Shown here one piece after another: positions 51,844 to 61,919 of a stretch of 64,000 bases of DNA. Made by a program: the position numbers and the translations under genes. The DNA lies in assembly GCF_024758505.1 (NCBI RefSeq), contig NZ_CP077970.1, positions 3,410,001 through 3,474,000 on the forward strand. Direction: 5' to 3'. The notes beneath the pieces are model-generated. The model was not told where the DNA came from. It did no database searches and saw only the letters and a list, made by a program, of their open reading frames with translations. The DNA is from Bradyrhizobium arachidis. Its GTDB lineage: Bacteria > Pseudomonadota > Alphaproteobacteria > Rhizobiales > Xanthobacteraceae. Numbering within the stretch: position 1 is the stretch's first letter; each line of letters opens with the position of its first letter.

Positions 51844-54800
51844 GTGAGGGATGTCTTGCAGGGGTGGTTCGTTCTCACGGTCGCAGCGGCCTATGTGACC
51901 GCGTTGTTCCTGATCGCCTGGTGGGGCGACAGGCGAAGCGTCGACGGTCCCCTGGTCTCGCCGGTGTCCTGGACGGCGGCGATCAGCTACTGCCTCACGC
52001 TCGCCGTCTACAACACATCCTGGAGTTTTTACGGATCGGTCGGGCGGGCCGCCACCACCGGGCTCGACTTCGTCACCATCTATGTCGGCCCGACATTGGT
52101 GCTGCTGTTCGGCCAGCGGCTGCTGGCCAAGGTGATCGTGATCGCCAAGGGCCAGAACGTCACCTCGATCTCGGACTTCATCGCCGCGCGCTACGGCAAG
52201 AGTCAGGCGCTGGCCGCGTTCGTGACGCTGGCTTCGCTGCTCGGCGTCCTGCCCTATATCGCGCTCCAGCTGAAAGCGGTGGGCAAGAGTTTTGACTATC
52301 TGATCCTGCAGCCGGAGCGGGCAAACGGCGAGAGCCTGCAGTTCTGGCAGGATTCGGCATTCGGCGTCGCCGCCTCGATGGCGCTCTTTGCGATCGTGTT
52401 CGGCGTCCGGCACGTTCATGCCAGCGAGCACCATCGCGGGCTGATGCTGGCGATCGCCTTCGAGAGCGTGGTCAAGCTGGTTGCATTCCTGGTCGTTGCG
52501 CTGTTCGTTTTGTTCGGCGTTTCCGGCGGGCCGGCCGGCCTGTTGGCGGAACTCCAGTCCGACCAGCAACTCGGACGTATCTTGACGTTCGATCCGTCGC
52601 AGCCGGTGTGGCCTTCGACGATCATCATCGCGGCGATCGCGTTCCTGTGCCTGCCGCAGGCGTTCCATGTCGCCGTTGTCGAGAACGAGACGCCCGCGCA
52701 TACGCGCACCGCGGCCTGGCTCTATCCGGGCTATCTGCTGCTGTTCAGTCTGCTGATCCTGCCGATCGCGGCGGCCGGGCTCGCCAGGTTCGGGGCGATG
52801 ATGGATCCCGACACCTACGTCATCTCGCTGCCGATCGCGTCGGGCGCCACGACCGTCAGCCTGATCGCGTTCCTCGGCGGGCTTTCGGCTGCGACTGGGA
52901 TGGTCATCATGACCTCGGTGGCGCTGAGCACGATGCTTTGCAACGACGTCATCATGCCGCTTCTGCTGCGCTGGCAGTTTCTCGGACGGCGCACGCAGAG
53001 CTGGTCGGTCTCCTCGACCCTGGTGGCGGTGCGCCGGCTGTCGATCCTAGCCATCCTGCTGCTGGCCTATCTGATGCACCGGCTGGTCAATCAGGCCTAT
53101 CCGCTCACCGTCATCGGCCTTTTGTCCTTCGTGGCGGTCGCGCAGTTCGGGCCGGCCTTCATCGGCGGATTGTACTGGCAGCGCGCCAGCAAGGTCGGCG
53201 CTTCCATGGGGATCGCCGCAGGCTTCTGCGTCTGGGCCTATACGCTGCTGTTGCCGTCGGCCGGACCGTTGTGGCCCGCGGTGGAGCGGATCGCGCACGA
53301 CGGTCCGTGGCAGATCGCCTGGCTGAGGCCGAATGCGCTGTTCGGTCTCGACGGTTTTGACGCGATTTCGCACGCGACGCTCTGGAGTCTCGCCGCCAAC
53401 ATCGTCTGCTTCGTGGTGTTCTCCCTGCTCAGCAGGCAGACGACGGTCGAGCGCAACCAGGCTGCTGTGTTCGCCGAGGGCGCGGTCCACGATACGATCC
53501 CAAGACTGTCCTCGCGCGTGGTGGTGCGGCTCGAGGACCTTCGCGCGCTGGCGATGCGCTTCGTCGGGCTCGAGCGCGGCGCTGCGGCGTTCGACAGCTA
53601 TGTCGCGACGCGCGCGGCCGGTCCCGGGCCGCGTCTCGACCAGTCCGGCCTGGTCGACCTCGACTCGATCCGGTTCACCGAAAACCTGCTGGCGGGCGCG
53701 ATCGGCGCGGCCTCGGCGCGCGTGGTCATTGCCGCCTCGCTGGAAGGCCATTCATTGTCGCGCCGCGCGGCGATGGCGATGCTGGACGAGGCCTCCGAGG
53801 CGCTGCGCTTCAACCGCAGCCTGCTCCAGAGCACGCTCGAAAGCGTGCCGCAGGGCATCTGCGCGTTCGACGCCGACTTCAACATCACCGCCTGGAACGG
53901 ACGCTTCATCGCGCTGTTGGACTTGCCGCCGGACCTCGTGCGGGTCGGCCTGCCGCTGGCGGAGCTGATCGCCTTCAATGTCGGGCGCGGCGAATATGCG
54001 GCCTCCGAATTCGCCGCACTGCTGGTCAATCGCGACGTCGCGGCGCAAATCTGGCCCTATGTCTATGAGCGCAAGCGGCCCGACGGCACCGTGCTCGAGA
54101 TCGTTTATGACCGTGTTGCCGAAGGCGGCTTCGTATCGACCTACACCGACGTAACCGAGCGCCATCGGGCAGCCGAAGCGCTGCGCCGCGCCAACGAGGA
54201 TCTCGAGCTGCGGGTTCGCGAACGCACCGAGGCGCTCGAACAGGCGAAGGCGGAGGCCGAGCAGGCCAATCTCGGCAAGACACGGTTCCTCGCCGCGGCC
54301 AGCCACGATCTGCTGCAGCCGCTGAATGCTGCGCGGCTGTTTCTCTCCGCGCTGGAGGAGGGCCTGCGCACTGTGCCCTCCGGCGCCGCGAAGGAGCGCA
54401 CCCTGGCCGAGAGCGCGGTCACGGCGCTGCGCTCGACCGAGCACGTGCTCGATACGCTGCTCGACATCTCCTCCTACGATTCCGGCACCGTGCGCGCCGA
54501 GCCGGTCGACTTCCCGATCGCGGACCTTCTGGTGCAGTTGACGGTTGAGTTCTCCGCCATGGCGCGGGAGCGCGGGTTGGTCTTGCGCGTCGTCGACTGC
54601 GGGCTCATCGTGCGCAGCGATCCGCATCTGCTGCGCCGGATCCTCCAGAACCTGTTGTCGAACGCGCTGCGCTATACGCCGAAAGGGCGGATCCTGCTCG
54701 GCTGCCGCAGCCGCGGCGGCGCGCTGCGAATCGAGGTCTGGGACACCGGGGTCGGCATCGCCGAGAGCGATCACAAGCGCATCTTCGAGGAGTTCCAGCG

Positions 54801-55395
54801 GCTCGCGCCGGGAGCGGACAAGGGGTTGGGGCTCGGCCTTGCGATCGTCGAGCGCATTTCGCGCCTGCTCGGTCATGCCGTCGACCTGCGCTCGCGCCAG
54901 GGCCACGGCTCCTGCTTTGCCGTCGCGGTACCGCGAGCGCATGGGCGCGGAACGTCCCTGCAACGCAAGGCGATCGACGCGGCTGCGCAGGTCACGGAGC
55001 GACCGCTGACGATCCTGTGCCTGGACAACGACACGACGATCCTCGAGGGGCTGACGGCCTTGCTCACGGCCTGGGGGCATCGCACCGTGGTCGCTTCGGA
55101 CATCACCGCGGCGATGCAGGCGGCAGCAAGCTGCCTGCCGGACGTCGTTCTGCTCGACTACCACCTCGACGGCGTCAGCAGCGGTCTGGATTTTCTCGAC
55201 GATCTGCGGCAGACCACGGCCGGCGATATCCGCGCGCTGATCGTCACCGGCGATCGCAGCGAGCAGGTCCGCAAGGAGGCCAGGGTGCGGGGTTGCGAGA
55301 TCCTGCACAAGCCGGTCAAGCCGGCCGCGCTGCGGCGATTTCTCGCCGGCGAGGCGCTGAGCCGGCAACTGGCCGCGAAACAGGTTACGGCATGA
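51844..55395 (+). CDS. hybrid histidine kinase with N-terminal sodium/solute-symporter domain
   Basis: 1183 aa. Residues 1-540 form about 13 transmembrane helices of the SSS fold (TSWSFYGSVGRAATTGLDF, VTSISDFIAARYGKSQAL, LPQAFHVAVVEN). A PAS_7-type PAS domain lies near 655-770 (VPQGICAFDADFNITAWNGR), a coiled coil near 790, then HisKA/HATPase (His821 in AAASHDLLQPLNAAR; GLGLGLAIVER) and a receiver (Asp1105 in LLDYHLDG). This CbrA/NahK-type layout couples solute recognition to a phosphorelay. The start is GTG 51844; no strong ribosome-binding site. A LuxR-type regulator overlaps its stop by 4 bp. Confidence 0.9.
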   Translation: MRDVLQGWFVLTVAAAYVTALFLIAWWGDRRSVDGPLVSPVSWTAAISYCLTLAVYNTSWSFYGSVGRAATTGLDFVTIYVGPTLVLLFGQRLLAKVIVIAKGQNVTSISDFIAARYGKSQALAAFVTLASLLGVLPYIALQLKAVGKSFDYLILQPERANGESLQFWQDSAFGVAASMALFAIVFGVRHVHASEHHRGLMLAIAFESVVKLVAFLVVALFVLFGVSGGPAGLLAELQSDQQLGRILTFDPSQPVWPSTIIIAAIAFLCLPQAFHVAVVENETPAHTRTAAWLYPGYLLLFSLLILPIAAAGLARFGAMMDPDTYVISLPIASGATTVSLIAFLGGLSAATGMVIMTSVALSTMLCNDVIMPLLLRWQFLGRRTQSWSVSSTLVAVRRLSILAILLLAYLMHRLVNQAYPLTVIGLLSFVAVAQFGPAFIGGLYWQRASKVGASMGIAAGFCVWAYTLLLPSAGPLWPAVERIAHDGPWQIAWLRPNALFGLDGFDAISHATLWSLAANIVCFVVFSLLSRQTTVERNQAAVFAEGAVHDTIPRLSSRVVVRLEDLRALAMRFVGLERGAAAFDSYVATRAAGPGPRLDQSGLVDLDSIRFTENLLAGAIGAASARVVIAASLEGHSLSRRAAMAMLDEASEALRFNRSLLQSTLESVPQGICAFDADFNITAWNGRFIALLDLPPDLVRVGLPLAELIAFNVGRGEYAASEFAALLVNRDVAAQIWPYVYERKRPDGTVLEIVYDRVAEGGFVSTYTDVTERHRAAEALRRANEDLELRVRERTEALEQAKAEAEQANLGKTRFLAAASHDLLQPLNAARLFLSALEEGLRTVPSGAAKERTLAESAVTALRSTEHVLDTLLDISSYDSGTVRAEPVDFPIADLLVQLTVEFSAMARERGLVLRVVDCGLIVRSDPHLLRRILQNLLSNALRYTPKGRILLGCRSRGGALRIEVWDTGVGIAESDHKRIFEEFQRLAPGADKGLGLGLAIVERISRLLGHAVDLRSRQGHGSCFAVAVPRAHGRGTSLQRKAIDAAAQVTERPLTILCLDNDTTILEGLTALLTAWGHRTVVASDITAAMQAAASCLPDVVLLDYHLDGVSSGLDFLDDLRQTTAGDIRALIVTGDRSEQVRKEARVRGCEILHKPVKPAALRRFLAGEALSRQLAAKQVTA

Positions 55396-56033
55396 CCACA
55401 CGCATCGTGATTGGCGACGACCATCCGCTGGTGCAGGCGGCGCTCCGCAGCGCACTGTCGAGCGTGCTTGATGATCTCGACATCATCGCCTGCCAGTCGC
55501 TGGACGAGGCGCTGCAGGCGCTGACCGGGCGCTCGGAGGATGTCGATCTGATCCTGTGGGATCTGACCATGCCGGGCATCCAGGGCTTTGCCGCGCTGTT
55601 CATCCTGTCGGCGCAGTTTCCGACCGTGCCGGTTGCGATCATCTCGGCGCGGCAGGACGCGGCCACGATCCGCCGCGCCATTGCCTACGGCGCTTCCGGC
55701 TACATCCCGAAGTCGCTGAGCCTGCCGGAGATGGCGGACGCCGTCACGCGCATCCTTGCCGGTGAAATCTGGATGCCGCCGAATGTCGGCGGCCGCGGCT
55801 CGGTGCAGGGCGCCGACGTCGAACTCGGCGCACGCATGGCATCGCTCTCGCCCCAGCAATTGCGCATTCTGGCGATGATCGTCGAAGGCAAGCTCAACAA
55901 GCAGATTGCGGGCGAGCTCGACATCGCCGAGCAGACCGTGAAGGGCCACGTCTCGACCATCCTGCGCAAGCTCGGCGTCGGCTCACGCACCCAGGCTGCC
56001 GTGCTCGCGGAGCGTTTGGCGTTCGGACTTTGA
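55392..56033 (+). CDS. NarL/FixJ-family response regulator
   Basis: 213 aa. An N-terminal receiver (RIVIGDDHPLVQAALRSAL; phospho-acceptor Asp57 in ILWDLTMPG) is followed by a LuxR-type helix-turn-helix (LSPQQLRILAMIVEGKLNKQ then IAGELDIAEQTVKGHVSTIL). ATG 55392 overlaps the kinase stop (ATGA), so the two are co-translated and very likely cognate. Targets unknown; the adjacent mctP is an obvious candidate. A terminator follows. Confidence 0.92.
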   Translation: MTTRIVIGDDHPLVQAALRSALSSVLDDLDIIACQSLDEALQALTGRSEDVDLILWDLTMPGIQGFAALFILSAQFPTVPVAIISARQDAATIRRAIAYGASGYIPKSLSLPEMADAVTRILAGEIWMPPNVGGRGSVQGADVELGARMASLSPQQLRILAMIVEGKLNKQIAGELDIAEQTVKGHVSTILRKLGVGSRTQAAVLAERLAFGL

Positions 56034-56048
56034 CCACGCAAAAACGAA

Positions 56049-56083
56049 AACGGAGGCCGCGAGGCCTCCGTTTCCTTTTTCGT
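56049..56083. terminator. bidirectional intrinsic terminator
   Basis: Stem GGAGGCC / GGCCTCC, extended by ACG/CGT, with loop GCGA. A-rich and T-rich flanks serve the convergent regulator gene (+) and coiled-coil gene (-). Confidence 0.88.
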
Positions 56084-56096
56084 TGCTGTTCGCTGC

Positions 56097-59000
56097 TTAT
56101 CCCAGCCGTCCTGCCGCGTGGGCGAGCAGGGTGTAGACCAGGCCCGTCTCCGAGGTGAGGTGGCTGCGCAGCTCCTGCGGGCCGCGGCCGTCGCGGGCGA
56201 CTTCGTCGAGCAGGCGTTCGAACTCCGCGACGTAGCGGTCGACGGTGCCCTTGAAGTTGCGGTCGGCGCGGTACTTGCGGGCGACCTCGTCAAAGGCCTT
56301 CTGGCCGGCAGGCGTATAGAGCCGCTTGGTGAAGGCCTTGTTCTCGCCGCGCTGGTAGCGATCCCACATCTCGGCGGCGAGGTTGCGGTCCATCAGCCGG
56401 CCGATGTCGAGCGACAGCGACTCCAGCGGATTGCCGCCGCCCTGCGGCGCCTGCGGCTGAGCTGGACGGCCGCGCGGTGCTTCACGGCCGTTCGGCGCGG
56501 TCTGGCCCGCGTCCGTCCGGCTCAAGAGGTCGGACAGCCAGCCGTCGCGGCCCTGGTCGTTGCCCGCGGGGGCGACCGGCGGTGCTTCCGTGCGGCGCGA
56601 GGCGGGCACGCCGAGGTCCGGCGGCGGCAGGGTCGAGGCGCTGCCGGTGTCGCGCATGCGCGTGTCGGTGCGAGTACCGGCAGTCGCCAGCATCGGCTCC
56701 TCCTGACGGGCGACCGAAGCGCGGCCCGTCGTGGAGACGTCGAGGCCGCGGCCGTGCTGGGCCACGATGCGGTTGAGCTCGGCGAGGGCCTCGATCTGGT
56801 CGACGATCACCTTGCGCATCTGCGCGGTGCTCTCGGCGGCCTCCTGCGGCATCTCGAGCACGCCGCGGCGCAGCTCATTGCGGGTGGCTTCGAGCTCGTT
56901 ATGCATCTCGAACGCCATCTGCTTCATGCTGGACACGAGGTTGGCGAACTTCTCCGCCGACTGCTTGAACATCGCATCGGCTTCGTCGGTGGTCTGCCGA
57001 TAGATGTCGTGCATGGCGTCGATGGTCTGGCGGTGCTCCTCTTCGGAGGCCGAGCGCACCGCCTCGAACTGGCGGGTGATCGCGGCCGATCCGGCGCCGG
57101 CGGTCTCGGCGACCACGCGAGCGATGTCGCGGGCGCGTTCCTCGGCGGCTCCGAGCGATTCATCGAGCAGCCCCGTGAAGCGCGACAGACGCTGGTCGAG
57201 ATCGGCCGTGCGCAGGTCGATCGTGGTGACGAGCGATTCCAGCGCCTGCTTGCGTTCGGCGAGCGAGGCGGTGGTGTTCTTGTTGCTCTGTTCCACAACC
57301 TGGGCAGCGTCGACGAGCGCTTTGCCGTGCGCGTCGAACTGGGTCGAGAGCTGGCCGAGGTCTTCCAACGCCCTGGTGGTCTTGGCGTTGAAGACGTTGA
57401 GCTGATCTTCCAGCGTCTGAGTCGCCGCACCATTGCGCGAGGTGACGTCGTTCATGGCCGAGACGAAGTCGGCGACGCGGGTCACCAGCGCGCGCTCGAG
57501 CGAGTTGAGGTTGTCGTGCGCACCGGTCAGCACCTCCTGGAGGAGGATGTTGCCTTCGCGCAGACGCTCGAACAGGGCGACCGTGTCGGTGCGCAGGATC
57601 TTGCTGGTTTCCTGCATCTCGGTGACGGCCGCGATCGAGACCTGGCGCGACTGGTCGATTGCCGAGCGCGAGGCCTGCTCGAGGTCCTTGAGCGACTTGT
57701 TGACCGCGCCCGTCGCGATCTCGCTAGCCGAAGTGATGGTGCGGGCGACGTCGTTGCCGTTGCCCATCATCGACTGAGCGAACGCCTGACCACGCGTCTC
57801 GATCGACTTCAGCGCGTCGGAGGTGACGCGATCGATGTCGATGGTGAGCTGGCTGGTCTTCGAGCCGATCGCATCGACCAGCGCACCGCGCTTGGCGTCG
57901 ATCATGTTCGACAGACGGTCGGCCTGCTGCTGGACGTAGGTGACGATCTCGTCGGTCTTGCCGGTCATGGCCTGGCCGAAGCTGCCGCTGGCGGCGAGCA
58001 CCGAGCGTTCGACGTCCGCCGAGCTCGACTTGACCCGCGAGCTCGCCTCGTTCGAGGCGTTGATCAGCGCGTTCTGCGCATTGAGCGCGCTGGTCTGGAT
58101 GTCGTTGGTCGCGTTCGTCGTCGCGGTGGAGAGCGCGCGCTCGATGTCGGTCGAGATCGCACGGATCTGGCTCGCCGTGTCGGCGGAGGTCGCGGTGAGC
58201 GAGGTCTGCGCCTCGCGTGCGCTGTTGAGGATCGTCGAGGCCGTGTCGGCACCGACCGCGGTCAGCGTGCGCTCGATATCGGAGGCGAGCGACTTGACGT
58301 GGTTGGCCGCTTCCGAGGACGCGGTGATCAGCGAGCCGTGGGCGTCGCGGACGCCCGCGGTGATGGACTCGATCGTCGCGCCGCTGGCTGACGACAGCGC
58401 ACGATGCATCTCCGCCGCCAGCGACTTGACCTGCGTGGTCGAGTCGGCCGAGACCGCAAGCAGGGTGCTCTGCGCGTCGCGGGCGCTGGTGGTGATGGTC
58501 TCGGCGGTCGACAGGCCGGCCTGCGAGAGCGAGCGCTGCACTTCGGCCGTGAGCGACTTGACCTGGGCGGCCGCATCCGTCGACGCGGTGACCAGGGTGT
58601 TCTGCGCCTCGCGGGCACCGGCCGTGATGGTCTCGGCGGTGGCGGTGCCGGCGGTCGAGAGCGAACGTTGCACCTCGACTGCAAGCGACTTCACCTGTGT
58701 TGCCGCTTCGGTCGACGCATTGACCAGGGTGTTCTGCGCCTCGCGGGCGCCGGCCGTAATCGATTCGGCGGTAGCCGTGCCAGCCATCGACAGCGAGCGC
58801 TGCATGTCGGCCGACAGCGCCTTGATCTGGTTGGCGCTCTCGCTCGAGGCCGCAATCAGCGCGGTCTGGGCGTCGCGGGCGCCGGTGGTGATCGCCTCGG
58901 CGGTCGTGCTGCCGGCCATCGACAGCGAACGCTGCACGTCGGCGGTGAGCGTCTTGACGTGGTTGGCCGCGTCCGAGGAGGCGGTGACGAGCGTGGTCTG

Positions 59001-61919
59001 CACCTCGCGGGCACCGGCCAGGATCGAGGCTGCGGTTGCCGAGCCTGCCGCCGACAGCGTGCGTTCGACGTCGGCCGACAGCGCCTTGATCTGGTTGGAG
59101 GTCTCGCCGGAGGCGGAGACCAGGGTCGACTGCGCCTCGCGGGCGCTGGTCAGGATCGCGTTCGCGGCTCCCGTGCCGACCGCGGTCAGCGCGCGTTCGA
59201 CGTCCGCCGAGGTCATCTTGAGCTGCGCATTGACGTCCGAGGAGACCGTCATCAGCGACTGCTGTGCGGTGCGCGCACCGGTCTGGATGGTCTCGCTGGT
59301 GTTGACCACGAGGTTGGTCAGCGAGCGCTCGGCGTCCTCGACATGCGAGCGGATCGTGGTGGAGATCATCTCGGCGCGCGACATCAGGTCGTCGCTGGCC
59401 TGGCGTCCGCTGCTCTCGATGCGGCCGGCGACGGCCTCGACCCGCGAACCGAGCAGGTCCTCGAACTGCGCCACGCGCACGTCGATGTCACTGGCGACCG
59501 AGCCGACCTTGGTCTCGATGGCCTGGTGGATATCCTGGAAGCGCGCCGTGACCGTGTCGGCGAGGTGCGTGCTGCGGGTGTCGATCGTGTCGGTAACGCT
59601 GGTGATGCGGCGGTCGACCGCCTCGATCGCCTGGGCGGTGCCGTCCGACAGGGTCGAGGTGAGGAGGGTGAGACGCGAGTCGACCGACTGCACGGCCTGG
59701 GCTGCCGTGTCGACCAGCGAGGTCGTCAGCACCGTCAGGCGCGAGTCGATCGAGTGGAGCGCGTCCGCGGCGCCACCGGTCAGCGACGTGGTCAGATGCG
59801 TCAGACGCGAGTCGATGGCCTGGAGCGCCTCGGCGGCGCCGCCCGTCAGCGACGTGGTCAGGTGCGTCAGGCGGGAGTCGACGGAGTGGATCGCCTGCGT
59901 TGCGCCGTCGGTCAGCGATGTCGTGAGGTGGGTGAGGCGGGAGTCGATCGACTGGATCGCCTGCGAGGCACCGTCGGTGAGCGAGGTGGCGAGCGTATTG
60001 AGACGGCCGTCGATGGTCTCCGTCACCGCCGTGGCGCGGGTGTCGAACGACTGCTCGAGCGCGGCGACGCGGCCGCCGAACTGCTCGTCGAAGAACTTGA
60101 TGCGGCCCTCGACGGACGAGTCGAGCGTCGCGATCCTGGTGTTGAGCGAGGAGTCGAGGCTGGTGACGCGCTCGCCGAGCGTGGTCTCGAACTGCATCAG
60201 GCGCTGGTCGAGCGAGGCCGTGATCTCGCCGCCGTTCGAGGTGAGGCGGGTGTCGAAGGTGTCGACATAGGTCTTCAGCGTCTCGGCGATGTCCTGGGTC
60301 CGCTGGCCCATGCGGTCGACGATCTCGCCGCCGAAGGTCTTCACCGTGCGGTCGAACTCGGAGATGTGGCGCGTGATCAGCGCGCCGAGCGTGCCGGAAT
60401 CGCGGGCGAACTTCTCCACCAGCTCGGAACCCTGGTTCCTGACCAGTTCGTCGAACGCGCTCATCTGCAGCGACAGCGAGTCGTGCGCGGTCTCGGTCTG
60501 GCTCACGACCTTGGCGACGAGGGTGTTGACCGTGGCGTCGAGCGCTTCGCTCGCTTTGTCGCCGCTTGTCATGATCTGGCCCGCCAGGCGGTTGCCGGCG
60601 TCGTCGATCTTGCTGGAGAGGTCGTTGGAGCGCAGCTCGAGCTCGAGCAGCAGCGAGTCCGAGGAGTTCTTCAGGGAGTCGTGGACCTGCTCAGTGCGTT
60701 CGGAGATGCCGTCGACGATCGCCGACGAACGCTGCTCGAATTCGCCGGTGATGCGGTCGATGCGCTCGTTCAGCATCTCGTGGACGCGGTCGGCGAGGTC
60801 GACGAACTCGTCGTGGACGTGGCCGGTCTTGAAGTTGAGGCTGGTCGTCAGCCGCTCGCTGGCGTCGAGCACGGCGCGTGTGGTCTCGGAACTGGCTTCC
60901 TCGAGGCGATCGAGCAGGTCGCCGCCGCGCTCGCCGAGCGCGAGGATCATGTTGTCGCCGGCGTTGCTGAGCGCCTGCGTGATGTGCGCGCCGCGCTCTT
61001 CCAGCGCGCCGGTGATGGACTTGGCGACCTCATCGACGCGGGAAGCGATGGCGTCGGAGATCAGCGCGATGTCGTGGCGGAGGTCGATCTGCACGCCGGA
61101 GATGGCGCTGCGCACCTGCTCGGCCTGGCCGACGAGGTTGTCGCGCTGATGCGCGATGTCCTGCAGCAGGGCGCGGATGCGCACCTCGTTGTCGCTATAG
61201 GCGCGCTCGAGCGCGGCGACTTCGTTGGCAACGAGCGTTTCGAGCTCGCCGGCGCGCGCGATCGCGCGCTCGATGCCGTCGCCCATCGCCGCGACCTCGC
61301 GGCGGATCGCCTGGCCGACGGTGACCATGGAATCGGAGGCCGAGCCTTCCGGCTCGGAGAAGCGGATCGCAACCTGCGACATCGCCTGCGCGATCATGCG
61401 CATTTCCTGGCCGCGCCAGACGAGGCTTGCCAGGAAGTAGAACAACATCACCGGCGCAAAGAACAGTGCGACGAGGCCGGCAAGCACCAGCACACCGCCG
61501 CTCTGGCCCATCGCCGACTGGATCGAGGGCAGGAAGCCGAACGTCAGCGCGGCACAGGCCGCGAGCCAGATGCCGGCGAACACGGTCGCGAAAGTATAGA
61601 CGCTGCGGGCAGGGCGGCCCTTCTGCAATGCCTGGAGGATCTGGCCGATGGTCTCACGGTCGTCATTGGCGGCGCGGCGCGAGGTGCGCGGCTCCTCGAT
61701 CGGCTCGAACACAGGCCGTTCGTTTGCGGCAGGGCGCGCCTCGAAGGTCGGCTCGTCGAAGACCGGCGGGGCGGGCGGCGCCACCGGGGGCGTCGTCTCG
61801 TTGCGCGCCGAGGCCACGCGGCTGGTATCCGCCGCGGTGTCGCTGATGTTCAGGGCTTCCTGGATTGCAGAAAGCGCGACTTCCGTGGGGTCTTTGACCT
61901 TCTTGGGAGTGTTCGCCAT
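56097..61919 (-). CDS. giant coiled-coil membrane protein, GPR/RgsE-like polar growth factor
   Basis: 1940 aa. The disordered N-terminus (1-100) precedes two transmembrane helices (107-130, 141-166) and about 1500 residues of helical repeat. Residues 638-769 hold six 22-residue units (SRLTHLTTSLTDGATQAIHS-like) and 881-1320 hold ten 44-residue units (AREAQNTLVTAS... QVKSL), both multiples of 11 as in apolipoprotein-type helices. A Pro-rich linker and a conserved C-terminal domain (SLDIGRLMDRNLAAEMWDRY, KRLYTPAGQKAFDEV, LLAHAAGRLG) follow. Layout and tail match my recollection of Agrobacterium GPR / Sinorhizobium RgsE, which build a ring at the growing pole. MANTPKK at 61919 is the likely start. 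Confidence 0.8.
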   Translation of the reverse strand: MANTPKKVKDPTEVALSAIQEALNISDTAADTSRVASARNETTPPVAPPAPPVFDEPTFEARPAANERPVFEPIEEPRTSRRAANDDRETIGQILQALQKGRPARSVYTFATVFAGIWLAACAALTFGFLPSIQSAMGQSGGVLVLAGLVALFFAPVMLFYFLASLVWRGQEMRMIAQAMSQVAIRFSEPEGSASDSMVTVGQAIRREVAAMGDGIERAIARAGELETLVANEVAALERAYSDNEVRIRALLQDIAHQRDNLVGQAEQVRSAISGVQIDLRHDIALISDAIASRVDEVAKSITGALEERGAHITQALSNAGDNMILALGERGGDLLDRLEEASSETTRAVLDASERLTTSLNFKTGHVHDEFVDLADRVHEMLNERIDRITGEFEQRSSAIVDGISERTEQVHDSLKNSSDSLLLELELRSNDLSSKIDDAGNRLAGQIMTSGDKASEALDATVNTLVAKVVSQTETAHDSLSLQMSAFDELVRNQGSELVEKFARDSGTLGALITRHISEFDRTVKTFGGEIVDRMGQRTQDIAETLKTYVDTFDTRLTSNGGEITASLDQRLMQFETTLGERVTSLDSSLNTRIATLDSSVEGRIKFFDEQFGGRVAALEQSFDTRATAVTETIDGRLNTLATSLTDGASQAIQSIDSRLTHLTTSLTDGATQAIHSVDSRLTHLTTSLTGGAAEALQAIDSRLTHLTTSLTGGAADALHSIDSRLTVLTTSLVDTAAQAVQSVDSRLTLLTSTLSDGTAQAIEAVDRRITSVTDTIDTRSTHLADTVTARFQDIHQAIETKVGSVASDIDVRVAQFEDLLGSRVEAVAGRIESSGRQASDDLMSRAEMISTTIRSHVEDAERSLTNLVVNTSETIQTGARTAQQSLMTVSSDVNAQLKMTSADVERALTAVGTGAANAILTSAREAQSTLVSASGETSNQIKALSADVERTLSAAGSATAASILAGAREVQTTLVTASSDAANHVKTLTADVQRSLSMAGSTTAEAITTGARDAQTALIAASSESANQIKALSADMQRSLSMAGTATAESITAGAREAQNTLVNASTEAATQVKSLAVEVQRSLSTAGTATAETITAGAREAQNTLVTASTDAAAQVKSLTAEVQRSLSQAGLSTAETITTSARDAQSTLLAVSADSTTQVKSLAAEMHRALSSASGATIESITAGVRDAHGSLITASSEAANHVKSLASDIERTLTAVGADTASTILNSAREAQTSLTATSADTASQIRAISTDIERALSTATTNATNDIQTSALNAQNALINASNEASSRVKSSSADVERSVLAASGSFGQAMTGKTDEIVTYVQQQADRLSNMIDAKRGALVDAIGSKTSQLTIDIDRVTSDALKSIETRGQAFAQSMMGNGNDVARTITSASEIATGAVNKSLKDLEQASRSAIDQSRQVSIAAVTEMQETSKILRTDTVALFERLREGNILLQEVLTGAHDNLNSLERALVTRVADFVSAMNDVTSRNGAATQTLEDQLNVFNAKTTRALEDLGQLSTQFDAHGKALVDAAQVVEQSNKNTTASLAERKQALESLVTTIDLRTADLDQRLSRFTGLLDESLGAAEERARDIARVVAETAGAGSAAITRQFEAVRSASEEEHRQTIDAMHDIYRQTTDEADAMFKQSAEKFANLVSSMKQMAFEMHNELEATRNELRRGVLEMPQEAAESTAQMRKVIVDQIEALAELNRIVAQHGRGLDVSTTGRASVARQEEPMLATAGTRTDTRMRDTGSASTLPPPDLGVPASRRTEAPPVAPAGNDQGRDGWLSDLLSRTDAGQTAPNGREAPRGRPAQPQAPQGGGNPLESLSLDIGRLMDRNLAAEMWDRYQRGENKAFTKRLYTPAGQKAFDEVARKYRADRNFKGTVDRYVAEFERLLDEVARDGRGPQELRSHLTSETGLVYTLLAHAAGRLG
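57960..59279 (-). repeat. ten tandem 132-bp units coding 44-residue repeats
   Basis: Exactly 1320 bp, inside the GPR/RgsE-like gene. Each unit opens with (G/S)AR(E/D)AQ or a close variant and includes a VERxL or VQRSL helix. Units 4-7 are the most alike, suggesting the youngest duplications. Confidence 0.85.
59613..60008 (-). repeat. six tandem 66-bp units coding 22-residue repeats
   Basis: 396 bp within the same gene, units of the type SRLTHLTTSLTDGATQAIHS plus two residues. Several adjacent units differ at only a few codons. Confidence 0.85.

Noticed and set aside
57960..60008. CRISPR-like regularly spaced repeats
   Set aside because: The 132-bp and 66-bp periods keep an open reading frame, have no unique spacers and code helical protein repeats.
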